Shown here: piece after piece, positions 22,806-32,155 of the stretch
Layout: each line of letters begins with the position of its first letter
Position numbering within the stretch: the stretch's first letter is position 1
Source of the DNA: Achatina immaculata
Taxonomy: Eukaryota; Mollusca; Gastropoda; Stylommatophora; Achatinidae
Reading direction: 5' to 3'
Assembly: GCA_009760885.1 (NCBI GenBank)
Contig: CM019719.1
Span: forward strand, 23,582,084-23,646,083
DNA: 64,000 nt
Notes under the pieces: generated by a model
Told to the model about the DNA's origin: nothing
Database searches by the model: none
The model's input: the letters and a program-made list of their open reading frames with translations, nothing else
Translations under genes and position numbers: made by a program

Positions 22806-23105
22806 TCTAGTGCAAAGAATGTCTCGGGGGAGCATATATACATATACATCACTCCCGGCCTTTTGGCAAAGATCAAAGTGGCTGAGGTCAAAGTGTCCTC
22901 TTGGCAGGTACCCTGATCAACATGCCCTTTGGTTAAACAAAAGCCTCGTTATTTTTGAACTAAATGAGATGCCCGAGGCCTGCCCTGCACATTGAATGCC
23001 GGGGGTATGGTCCACATCTCGTTACGGGTGGACCCGGTTTGCAGTACCACCGGGTCACGGCCTGTTGTTTTCGTCGTTTATAAAAAAAAAAAGTCTAGTG
23101 CAAAG
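22806..23105 (+). mobile_element. Retroposed U2-snRNA-like sequence with 12-bp TSD and poly(A) tail
   Basis: From 22848 the sequence ATCACTCCCGGCCTTTTGGC then AAAGATCAAAGTG parallels the 5' end of the U2 spliceosomal RNA. GTTATTTTTGAAC near 22949 resembles its Sm-protein site. CCCGGTTTGCAGTACCACCG (about 23034-23053) parallels stem-loop IV, with both arms changed so that pairing is kept. GTCCAC and GTGGAC upstream can also pair. The branch-point-pairing GTAGTA is absent and the middle is diverged, so it should not act in splicing as canonical U2. TCTAGTGCAAAG occurs at 22806-22817 and 23094-23105, and an 11-base A run precedes the right copy, the mark of LINE-mediated retroposition. The insert carries about 30 bp before the U2-like start and 17 bp between it and the A tail. 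It could be a retropseudogene or a member of a U2-headed SINE family. Confidence 0.75.
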
Positions 23106-23227
23106 TTCGTTGTTATTAAATCAAAATTGGCAAATTAAAGAAAAAAAAACTTGAGATTAAAATCAAATTTACTGAATTTAATGCTGCGTAAACAAGAATG
23201 GCAAAAATCAGTGACAAAAACAAACTG

Positions 23228-23640
23228 TTAAAAATTTCATTGGCAGACCTCAGTGACAAGCATTTATAGCAAACATCAGCGACAACCATTTATGACAAAC
23301 ATCAGCAACAACCATTCATGACAAACATCACTGACAACCATTTATGACAAACATCACTGACAACCATTTATGACAAACATCACTGACAACCATTTATGAC
23401 AAACATCAGTGATAACCATTTATGACAAACATCACTGACAACCATTTATGACAAACATCACTGACAACCATTTATGACAAACATCACTGACAACCATTTA
23501 CGACAAACATCAGTCATAACCATTTATGACAAACATCAATGACAACCATTTATGACAAACATCAGTGACAATGATTCATGACAAACATCAGTGATAACCA
23601 TTTACGATAAACATCAACATTTCTCATACGACAAACATTA
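23228..23640. repeat. 26-bp minisatellite, about 15 copies
   Basis: Unit ACATCACTGACAACCATTTA then TGACAA, with a 26-bp step at 23351 and 23377. Edge copies (ATTCATGAC, CAGCAACAACC) are the most diverged. Confidence 0.94.
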
Positions 23641-24897
23641 GGGCACCAACAAGACGAAGAACCTCAGCTTTCTTAAGCAAGCTGTTTCAGTCCGTGCTAA
23701 TGAACTTAATGAAACAAGACCCCCCAATGTTATGTTCTCACCTGTTTAATATTCTTCTTTCATACGGAGCTGGGAACCTGAGCAGCCATTGAAGAACTTG
23801 CTAGTGAACGCTGTGGCATAATACAACCAGCTTCTGATCCTTAGAATACCTACATACCAGAAATATTCTGAATTAAAGGGCAAAACACTCAACTTTGATA
23901 CGAATTCTGAAAACAATGCGGAGCAAACTGTCGTGTCACTGTTTGTACGTTTAGCCTGGTCTAGATGAGACAAACTACCACAGCAGAAGTAATTGTCTCC
24001 ATCGCAGGACCGAGTTTTCCCATTTTCCCGCCCTCTAACCGGGACGCTTTACAGAAATCAGGGCTCGTCTCAACGGTGCACTTTCAAGTTCCATGTGATA
24101 GAAAAGTATGGTGCTCGGCGCGGGCTAGATATCACGAAATTTGATTTCAATCTTTGATCTTTTCTCTGCCTACGCTAAACCGTGTGTCAGCACCCGAGTC
24201 CTGCTCTTTATAAGTCTAAATGATTTGCAATAATCTAAAAATCATTAGATATTTTTTAATGCAAAACGCATTTTAAAAAATTAATTTACGATTTACAAAT
24301 TACACTAACCGCTGACTATACACAAGACGATAATCATCAAACTAAAGGGGGGGGGGGGTAATAAATGATAGTAATGATTCGAGATTAATATGTACCAACA
24401 ATCATAGCAATTATAAATTAGAGAGAGAACTTCCAAAACGTAAGCCATAGTACAGGTGAACTCTCCAAAAATTATTCTTCTTCATGACATATGTTCAGAC
24501 GTCAGCTTTGATATCTTAGACAGACGCAGCAGTCCGTCTTAGGGTGTTGAAATCGCTAAACATCTTGGTCTGGTATGATGATGATGATGATGATGACGAC
24601 CGTGTGTGCCTTTTTTTTTGCCACTAACACGAGGCCAAAAATGTGTGTTTTTTTAATTGTTATGTTTGTCCTGTAGCAAAGTAGAAAAACAAATGTTAAA
24701 AAAAATGTTAGCCTCACAACGGGTAAGACTATAAGGGCTTTGATCTTCATATGTGAAGGAAGATCTCAGCTTAGTGCATATACTCCGTAGCACTCGCAGG
24801 AATCCTGGCTTATACGAGGTGACAGGTTGGATTCGGTCTGATAGAGCACGTCCTAGTCGACTGAGTCATTCCTACTACTGAGTTTGAAAGAAATGAA
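23641..24897. other. Unassigned stretch with G12 and (GAT)n tracts
   Basis: Contains twelve consecutive G at 24347-24358 and a GAT run at about 24576-24594. A tRNA-like phrase near 24830-24880 is too poor to call. No gene. Confidence 0.5.
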
Positions 24898-25331
24898 ATA
24901 TCATTTTAACTGTGTTATCAGTTCAAACATCTTAACCGTGTTGTCAGTTCAAAAATATTAACTGTGTTGTCAGTTCAAAAATCTTAACTGAGTTATCAGT
25001 TCAAAAATCTTAACTGTTTTATAAGTTCAAAAATCTTAACCGTGTTATCAGTTCAAAAACATTAACTGTGTTGTCAGTTCAAAAATATTAACTGTGTTGT
25101 CAGTTCAAAAATCTTAACTGTGTTGTCAATTCAAAAATCTTAACTGTGTTATCAGTTCACAAATCTTAACTGTGTTGTCAGTTCAAACATCTTCACTGTG
25201 TTATAAGTTCAAAAATCTTAACTGTGTTATCAGTTCAAAAATCTTAACTCTGTTATCAGTTCAAAAATTGTAACTGTGTTATCAGTTCAAAAATCTTAAC
25301 TGTGTTATCAGTTCAAAAATCTTAACTGTGT
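24898..25331. repeat. 26-bp minisatellite, about 17 copies
   Basis: Unit ATCAGTTCAAAAATCTTAAC then TGTGTT; ATCAGTTC at 25281 and 25307. A few units have ATAAGTTC or GTCAGTTC. Its last unit runs without a gap into the next, unrelated array. Confidence 0.94.
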
Positions 25332-25573
25332 TAATCCGTGTAATCGGTTCTGACCCATTTTCAAAGAATCCGTGTAATCGGTTCTGACACATTTTCAAAG
25401 AATCCATGTAATCGGTTCGGACCCATTTTCAAAGAATCCGTGTAATCGGTTCTGACCCATTTTCAAAGAATCCGTGTAATCGGTTCTGGCCCATTTTCAA
25501 AGAATCTGTGTAATCGGTTCGGACCCATTTTCAAAGAATCCATGTAATCGGTTCTGACCCATTTTCAAAGAAT
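25332..25573. repeat. 34-bp minisatellite, about 7 copies
   Basis: Unit ATCCGTGTAATCGGTTCTGA then CCCATTTTCAAAGA. It joins the preceding array at GTGTTAATCCGTG, where the GTGTTA and GTGTAA phrases of the two units resemble each other. Confidence 0.94.
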
Positions 25574-25827
25574 AAGCTGATCGAATTTTAAAAATAGAAA
25601 CATTAGAATACCACAGCCACTTCTGCAGCCCAATACAAACGTGAACAGTCCAACCCAGCAGATGAATTTTTGCAACAATACTATATATATATGCTGTTAG
25701 GAAGGCAAAGTTCCACAAGGGACATGCAAATGACTGATAAGGTGTGAATTATCTATCATTGATGGCACCATTATAATATTGAAGATTGTGTATCATATTA
25801 TTGACGGCACCAATATAATATTTTATC

Positions 25828-26565
25828 ATCAGAGCTACTTATGGCCTTCCGCCTACAGGCTCCAACCTATACAAATGGGGTGTATCAGAAGATACAAAGT
25901 GCCCTCTCTGCAACGAAAGGCAAACATTGGAACATGTGCTGTCAGCATGTAGAGTGTCTTTAGGGCAAGGACGGTACACCTGGCGGCACAACAGAGTGCT
26001 GCAGGAACTAGTAGCCATCGTAGACAGGGCAAAAGATAAAGCAAATAACAGCAAAAGAGTTGAGCCCCCACCTAAATACTTCATAGGCGCTGGTACAACA
26101 TCAAATATTGAAATCAGGGACATTCCCTTACCATCACTGCTAGATGGTACAAATGACTGGGATGTGATAGCAGACCTTCCAGGAAGAAGAGAATACCCGA
26201 CTGCCATCAAGAACGCAGGAATGCGACCGGACATTATAGTGTACTCCACAGAAAAACAGGAATTAACAATGATCGAGCTTACGGTCCCGTACGAAACTAG
26301 AATAGAGGAGCAGCATTTATTCAAATGTGAGAAGTACAATGATCTGGTCAAGCAACTGAGGCAGGGGGCAGGAATCAGGGCAAAAGTGATAGCTGTAGAA
26401 GTGGGAGCAAGAGGATTCGTAGCGACATCAGCATGTGACCTATGTAAGCAACTGGGCATAAAGGGACAAGCAAGAGCAAGGGCATTGAGAAGCCTTTCAG
26501 AAACAGCAGAAAAGGCCTCATGTGGGCTGTGGATTATGCGAAACAAGCATTGGGAACATAAATAA
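25828..26565 (+). CDS. R2-type LINE C-terminus: zinc knuckle plus restriction-like endonuclease (partial)
   Basis: An open frame without stops from about 25828 to the TAA at 26563. In order: a CCHC knuckle CPLCNERQTLEHVLSAC at 25900-25950 (CX2CX7HX4C), then WRHN just downstream, then RPD followed by 14 residues and Glu (RPDIIVYSTEKQELTMIE at about 26227-26280). These three motifs in this order (CCHC, RHN, K/RPDX12-14E) define the restriction-like endonuclease of R2, R4, NeSL and related LINEs, which nicks target DNA to prime reverse transcription. The reverse transcriptase and everything upstream are missing. The preceding sequence is unrelated, consistent with 5' truncation. ELTVPYETRIEEQH and VEVGARGFVATSA follow the catalytic Glu. 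The frame has no ATG at its left end, so it is probably not expressed alone. Confidence 0.75.
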   Translation: MRATYGLPPTGSNLYKWGVSEDTKCPLCNERQTLEHVLSACRVSLGQGRYTWRHNRVLQELVAIVDRAKDKANNSKRVEPPPKYFIGAGTTSNIEIRDIPLPSLLDGTNDWDVIADLPGRREYPTAIKNAGMRPDIIVYSTEKQELTMIELTVPYETRIEEQHLFKCEKYNDLVKQLRQGAGIRAKVIAVEVGARGFVATSACDLCKQLGIKGQARARALRSLSETAEKASCGLWIMRNKHWEHK

Positions 26566-26591
26566 TTTCATTTGCTACAACCAGTACCAGT

Positions 26592-26815
26592 CCTCCGTAG
26601 CTAAATCGCTAAAGACGCACTTCAAAAATGCAGTGCCAACTGGAAGATCACGGATTCAATCCTGGGACCGGGGAAAAAAAAGCAACAACTCACAAAACCT
26701 CTGGGAGTCATGACCCAGAGGGGCCCACCCCCCTTAGAGTGTCAGGAGTTTAAAGGGCCGAAACACTTGTCTGAGGGGGGTACTTCCTCTGATGATGTGA
26801 AGGAGTTGTGTTGTT
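26592..26815 (+). mobile_element. tRNA-derived SINE family S1, full-length-like copy
   Basis: A head with A-box-like GTAGCTAAATCGC (26596 on) and B-box-like CGGATTCAATCC (about 26651-26662) is followed by an A-run and a tail: CAACAACTCACAAAACC, a hairpin CCTCTGGG...CCCAGAGG at 26700-26723, GGGCCCACC, TAAAGGGCCGAAACAC and GTACTTCCTCTGATGAT. The tail recurs on the minus strand at 1508-1662. It begins about 27 bp after the stop of the R2-type fragment, which might be the 3' end of its partner LINE or simply a neighbour. Confidence 0.7.
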
Positions 26816-27018
26816 GTTCCGCTCTCTACAGTAGAGAGTTTCCTGCATATTTTCAATTGTTAATGATATATTTCTGACTAAAGAAGATGTTCTTGATTAA
26901 TACCGACTTTATCTTCACACACATCCAGATTTCTGTTGTTTAGATTAAGTTTAACAAACATTGCCACTTCTATAATCAGGGGAATCCCAATGAAATGTTC
27001 TCTACAGAATTCATTTAA

Positions 27019-27176
27019 TTCTGACAAATATAATATTCGACTTAGAATTCACAACATCACTTGTACTAAGATGCAATATGGCAGTTAGTTTCGTCTTTGA
27101 AGCACATCAATATCAAACTATCATATTCTACATGCAGCAATTCTCAATATTCTATACATTTGATAAGAGGATAATT
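27019..27176 (+). repeat. Left inverted arm of the 1.4-kb element
   Basis: Includes CGACTTAGAATTCACAACAT, ACTAAGATGCAATATGGCAG and CTACATGCAGCAATTCTCAA; each recurs inverted in the right arm. Confidence 0.95.
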
Positions 27177-28171
27177 CTAAACTCTGTACTATATTCGATC
27201 TGCAACACGTGGTCAATCAGTTGCAATCACTGTACTCGAAGTTTCAAAGTATCAATTCTTCGCAGTCACTTGAAATACTTTAAAAACAGCTTCAATTTGT
27301 CCTAAAACTACTTCTTCAAAACTGCTTTTCCCGAATATCTATTGCTCTAATTGTCCATCTATTCCAACTGTCGTTACCTACGTCTTCTTTCTCTCTCGTG
27401 TCTTCTCTGGAGTGTGTTCTCCTTCTGCTGTTCTTTTCTGATTGTCTGTCCCTCTCTTCTTCTCTTGTCTGGACCTGTCTCTATTCACTGACCGTCCTTG
27501 TTCCTCCGTCTTCGGGGCTCCGTCCTCCGACTCCTCTCTCCTCTACTTCTTTCTTCCTCTTCCTTCTCCCCTGTCTCACCGCTCACCTTCTTATCTTCAG
27601 ATGTCTACTGGTTCCCATGAGCGTTCTCATTGTCCCTCATTAAAACTGCCCCGTGACTTATCTCTCGTAAATCAATTGTCCAATCGGCCACGCCTCTAAA
27701 TATTTAATTGGTCAGCTGACCGAGTTGGTCATTCCCTTATTTAAAACCGCGTGCAAATCGAGTCCTAACGCGCGTCACCTAACAGGTGTCAAAGGGTCAA
27801 CTCCGTCTATACATTTGTTATTTACCCAAGCATTATCCTGCTCCTTCATGTCGGAGGTTTTATTGTGTCCTCACTTTTCATTGTGTCTGCCTTTTCTATT
27901 CGTCTTTTCTATTTTGTTTACTCGTGTCAAAGTCCAGTCACTGCTTTGTTATCATTGGACCATCCTACTTTGTGGTGTCCTTCCTTTGTATTATCTAAAA
28001 TCAGCGTCACTGAGTCTCGTCTTTTTCTATTAACTGTTTTCACTGTTTACTTTTGTTCGCGTCTTGTTCTAGTGTCATGGATGTTCTATACCTTTCTCTT
28101 CCTTTCCTCTCCAGTTTTCTCTGTCGCTATTCGATGTTACTATTTTCTATACAGCAAATTTTCATAATCAT

Positions 28172-28257
28172 ATTCATTAATAATAATAATAATAATAATA
28201 ACCATAATCATTACTTACAAGGCAATCCTATATATATATGTATATGTATATATATGT
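28172..28257. repeat. (AAT)n and (TA)n microsatellites
   Basis: TAATAATAATAATAATAA at about 28178-28200 and TATATATATGTATATG at about 28230-28256, lying just inside the right arm of the inverted-repeat element. Confidence 0.85.
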
Positions 28258-28416
28258 AATTATCCTCTTATCAAATGTATAGAATATTGAGAATTGCTGC
28301 ATGTAGAATATGATAGTTTGATATTGATGTGCTTCAAAGACGAAACTAACTGTCATATTGCGTCTTAGTACAAGTGATGTTGTGAATTTCTAAGTCGAAT
28401 ATTTTATTTGTCAGAA
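28258..28416 (-). repeat. Right inverted arm of the 1.4-kb element
   Basis: Reverse complement of the left arm, with AAGACGC for AAGATGC, ATGACAG for ATGGCAG, AAATAAAAT for AAATATAAT and one extra A. It is preceded by AAT and TA microsatellites at 28172-28200 and 28230-28257. Confidence 0.95.
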
Positions 28417-28727
28417 TTAAATATATATACCATATATATATATATATACCCGTGTCGTACCCGGGATCTGTAAAAAATAGGACCACTGTACCCTACCACG
28501 CATGATCGTAAAAGGCGACTAAGGAGGGTTCGGCATAGGGCCAGCAACCCTATCTGGTAAAAAAAAACTGTCAGACAAGTACAGAAACAGAAGCAAGGGA
28601 AGAAACAAATGCAGATGGAAGGAGAAATGCTTATTAGGAAACTGAGCCCATGAAGGTTGTGGATGAAAGCCAGCCACTGGAAGTCCCCAGCCCGACTGCA
28701 GACCTCCTGGAACCAAAACACAAGATG

Positions 28728-29470
28728 CAAATAGGCAGATGGAATGTAGAACAGTTAATCAGACTGGAAAACTAGCACAAACCATCAAGGAAATGCACAG
28801 ATACAAACTAGACATACTAGGAATACAAGAAGCAAGATGGACAGGACAAGGCAGAAGGAAATTAACAACACAGCACACAGAAGATACAATAATATGGTCA
28901 GGTAAAAAAGATCTTCATGAAGGAGGAGTAGCATTGATTATAACAAAAGAAGCATCAAGAGCATTGCTGAAATGGACCCATATAAATGAGAGACTATTAT
29001 ATGCACGGTTCAACTCAAGATTCACGAAGCTGTCTATTATAGTTTGTTATGCACCAACAGAAGCAGCTGAAGAGGAATTAAAAGAAGATTTTTACAACAG
29101 CCTCCAACCCACAGTAGAAACAATACCCAAGCATGATATGCTACTCATCTTGGGCGACTTCAATGCAGAAGTAGGTGAGGGAAATGAAGATAGAAGAAGA
29201 ATCATGGGAAGAGAAGGAGTCGGAGAAATAAATGAAAATGGAGAAAGACTGCAGTTTCTGTGAAGAAAACATGATGACCATCGGAGGGACAATTTTCCAA
29301 CATAAAAACATCCATAAAGTGGCTTGGAGGTCCCCAGATAAAACCACAGAAAACCAAATCGATCACATACTAATAAACAACAAGTGGAAACGGTCACTAT
29401 AAGATGTGCGAGCAAGGAAAGGAGCAGATGTAGGAAATGATCACAACCTTGTGGTAGCAAAATAAAACTA
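28728..29470 (+). pseudogene. LINE-A endonuclease domain (broken)
   Basis: Encodes an APE-type endonuclease, which nicks genomic DNA to start insertion. Visible motifs: RWNV then, after a one-base frameshift near 28750, RTVNQTGKLAQTIKEM; LDILGIQEARW with the metal-binding Glu; CYAPTEAAEEE; LLILGDFNAEVG with the catalytic Asp/Asn pair. A TGA at 29261 ends this frame; the continuation (MMTIGGTIFQHKNIHK, NQIDHILINN) is in another frame and reaches a DHN motif near 29441. Several breaks mean no active enzyme. Confidence 0.85.
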
Positions 29471-31071
29471 AAATTAAGGAAATCAAAAATCGGAGAACAC
29501 AGAAAGTTACGTTTTGATACAAGAAAACAGAAAGACCAGCAAAAAAGGAATGAATTCTCAATAGTACTTAAGAACCACTTCAGTGTCCTACAAGACGAAG
29601 CAGAAATGTCCATACTAGAATTCAATAAAACACTACAGGAAAAAGCAAAAGAGGTGATGGGATATCGGAAACGAAGAAAAGAGGAATGGATAAGCAAGAC
29701 CACATGGGAAAAGATAGAGCAAAGAAAGGAAATCAAGAAACAAATTACTGAACACCAAATCAAAAAGGCTACAAGAACAAGTTTTACGTAATTATGCACA
29801 AAAAAGACAAAGAACCGAAGGAATCATGCCGTCAAGATAAACGTCAATACTATGACAACTTAGTAGAAACAGCAGAGAAAACAGCATATGCAAATAACAT
29901 GAAAACCATATACAAAATCACAAAGAAGATGACAGGTAACTTCAGCACAAGATGTGAGAGTGCAATAAGGACACACAAGGAACAACTGGTCAGTGGAGAA
30001 AGGGAAAAAATTGAAAGATGGATGGAACACTTTAACATCCTACTAAACAGAACACAAGCAGCACAAACAATAGACATACCTAAAACAAAAACGGAACTAA
30101 ACATCAGTACAGGACCAATAACAATAAGTGAAGTAAAGGATGCAACAAAGAAGCTAAAATCAGACAGGGCACCAGGTGAAGATGAAGTGACTGCTGAGAT
30201 GTTGACAGCAGAAGAAACAGAAACACCAAAACAACTTTGCCGGATACTACAACAAATTTGGGATGTAGAAAAAGCTCCAGAGGAGTGGAAAACTGGCCTT
30301 ATAGTAAAACTACCAAAGAAGGGTGACCTCAGAGATTGCGAGAACTGGAGAGCCATTGCCCTACTGCCACTCACTAGTAAAGTATTTTGCAGAATAATCA
30401 TCAACAGAATTGTATCAGCACTTGAGGGAAAACTTCAGAAAGAACAGGCAGGATTTAGAAAAGGAAGATCATGCATAGACCACATCTTTGTACTTAGACA
30501 AATATTAGAACAGGCAAATGAGTGGCATAGCACAACATATGCAGTGTTTATAGATTTTGAGAAAGCCTTTGACAGTGTCAACAGAGATGCACTGTGGAAA
30601 ATCCTAAGATGGCATGGCCTCCCCCATAAGATAGTTAATGTAATCAAAGCCCTATACGAGGGTTTTCAGTGCAAAGTGATCTGTGGAGAACATACCTCCA
30701 GCAGCTTTAGGGTACAAACAGGAGTGAAGCAGGGATGTGTACTATCACCAACATTATTTATCTTGGCAGTAGACTGGTTAATGAAGGAGGCAACATCAGA
30801 CAAATGCAGAGGATTACAATGGACCCTTGACACAGTGCTGGAGGACCTTGACTTTGAGGACGACATTTGTCTATTATCAATCAGCCACAAAGAAATGCAA
30901 GATAAAATAAACACGCTAACTCAGAATGCAGACAACATAGGACTAAAGATCAACATAGGAAAGACAAAGTTAATGAAGCAAAATGTGAACAACAGAAATG
31001 TACTCAGAGTAGATAGCAAGTTAGTGGAGGAGGTCAACGAATTTGCATGCCTTGGCAGTAGATTAGTATAA
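29470..31071 (+). pseudogene. LINE-A linker and reverse transcriptase domain
   Basis: After a linker broken at 29460-29790, an uninterrupted 425-codon frame (29794-31071) holds the reverse transcriptase core: GLIVKLPKKGDLRDCENW, EQAGFRKGRSCIDHIFVLRQ, motif A FIDFEKAFDSVN, motif B GVKQGCVLSPTLF, motif C LDFEDDICLLS, motif D GLKINIGKTKLM and FACLGSRLV. Both motif-C aspartates are kept, but the usual Ala before them is Glu. The frame ends at a TAA replacing the residue before NGDS. The Asp residues suggest recent loss, the flanking breaks that the copy is dead. Confidence 0.88.
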
Positions 31072-31631
31072 AATGGAGACAGCACAGAGGACATCAACAA
31101 CAGACCTACTAGAGCAAACCAGGCTTTTGCAGTGCTGCAGACTATATGAAAAAAAAACTAAGCGTGAATACGAAAATCAGGATATTTAAGAGTAATGTTC
31201 TAAGTGTACTACTCTATGGAAGTGAATGCTGGAAAATCACCAAAAAAAATATAGAAAACAAATTGAATTATTTCCAGACTAAATATTTACGAAGAATTAG
31301 ACAAATATTTTGGACAAACACCATAAGAAATAACATCTTTTTGACATAAATGCAGATGAAGCCACTGACAACAATTATTGAGGAAAGACTCTGGCGATGG
31401 TTGGGACATGTACTCCGAATTACTGACAAGTCACTACCAAAAACAGTACTAAAATGGACACCACAAGGGGAACAGAAGTAAGGGTAGACCAAAAGAGATA
31501 TGGAGAAGAACAACAGAAAGGATGTTGAGCAATAGAGGGCTCACCTGGGCAAGAGCAGAAAAAAAGGCGAAGGACAGGCATTTGTGGAAAACCCTTGCAG
31601 AAGCCCCATGTGCCCTGGGCACTTAAGGTTC

Positions 31632-31632
<1 letters not shown>
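31072..31632 (+). pseudogene. LINE-A C-terminal region (broken)
   Basis: Frames continue as LSVNTKIRIFKSNVLSVLLY, GSECWKITKKN, FQTKYLRRIRQIFWTNTIRN (frame 31146-31349, ending at a TAA) and then RLWRWLGHVLRITDKSLPK, GRPKEIWRRTTERMLSN and APCALGT across two further breaks. The minus-strand copy at 8337-8699 retains this region intact. Confidence 0.85.

Positions 31633-31679
<47 letters not shown>
31633..31679. repeat. (AT)n tract shared by two LINE 3' ends
   Basis: About 46 bp of AT repeat between the plus-strand LINE-A 3' end and the minus-strand LINE-B 3' end, so two LINEs meet tail to tail in one microsatellite. Confidence 0.93.
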
Positions 31680-31795
31680 TATATCCTTCCCATGACGTTA
31701 AACGTCACATAGGACTCACAAGTTAGTTCGCAAATGTTTCCTGTCTTCCGCGAGTCTCTCAACCTCATCAAGGTTAATTTGTCTCAGAATTCTCA
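31677..31795 (-). mobile_element. LINE-B 3' end fragment, minus strand
   Basis: The reverse complement gives LDEVERLAEDRK then CDV and the stop, followed by CGTCATGGGAAGGATATAAG, matching the end of the long LINE-B frame at 52430-52515. Sequence beyond about 31795 no longer matches. Confidence 0.8.
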
Positions 31796-32017
31796 TCCCT
31801 GATTCTCAGTTGGTTTTTCTGCTAGTTTCCGTAACGATATCTTTTTTTTCCAATCTGGAGTTGCCTCTAGATAGGTCCCAGGATAAGGTTGTTTGCTTTA
31901 TGCTCAATTCCCGGTACAAGTGTGACAGATCAAGCGGAATTCGCTGACTTCTGCATGCCGCGAGAGCATTAAAAAACACCCGCCATCTTGCAAGTCACAC
32001 CGGAAGTCACCTAGCTA

Positions 32018-32064
<47 letters not shown>

Positions 32065-32098
32065 TGAGTATATATACGCTCGAGGTGTGGAATGGGCG

Positions 32099-32154
<56 letters not shown>

Positions 32155-32155
32155 G
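31796..32155. repeat. Spacer with two (TA)n tracts
   Basis: TA runs at about 32022-32062 and 32104-32152. The preceding segment has CACCCGCCATCTTGCAAGTC, whose minus strand reads AAGATGGCGGG (YY1-like), and CACCGGAAGT (ETS-like) 12 bp further on. No gene is attached. Confidence 0.6.

Larger units (their letters stand above)
27015..28420. mobile_element. 1.4-kb element with ~160-bp inverted arms between two TTAA sites
   Basis: Arms at 27019-27176 and 28258-28416 are inverted copies that differ by about three substitutions and one 1-base gap. Just outside both arms lies TTAA (27015-27018 and 28417-28420), beyond which similarity stops after two bases. Long terminal inverted repeats bounded by TTAA would suit a TTAA-targeting DNA transposon such as piggyBac, but the arms start TTCTGAC and not with the usual CCC. 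The 1.08-kb interior is pyrimidine-rich on the plus strand and has no transposase motif; open frames in it (27398-28167) look compositional. A foldback duplication is the alternative. Confidence 0.65.
28450..31632 (+). mobile_element. LINE-A, nearly complete, decayed
   Basis: About 3.2 kb. A 5' leader (28450-28725, containing GATCGTAAAAGGCGACTAAG) is followed by an apurinic-type endonuclease region, a reverse transcriptase region and the C-terminus ending APCALGT at 31625. The 3' end is CTTAAGGTTCAG plus (AT)n. It sits between AT-rich simple repeats on both sides (about 28421-28449 and 31633-31679), so a duplication cannot be distinguished from the tract itself. The truncated relatives at 8322-8699 and 10684-10906 share this 3' end but carry GA tails. 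Frame breaks are listed under the parts. RTE-like affiliation is inferred. Confidence 0.88.

Noticed and set aside
22848..23064. Functional U2 snRNA gene
   Set aside because: It lacks the branch-point-pairing GTAGTA, is diverged in the middle, and is flanked by a target duplication and A-tail, so it is a retroposed copy.
23228..23640. CRISPR-like direct repeats
   Set aside because: Units are contiguous with no unique spacers, and the context is a eukaryotic repeat-rich genome. The same holds for every array here.
27398..28167. Overlapping 70-102-codon frames
   Set aside because: Pyrimidine-rich DNA gives Ser/Leu/Phe-rich translations in several frames; no conserved motif.
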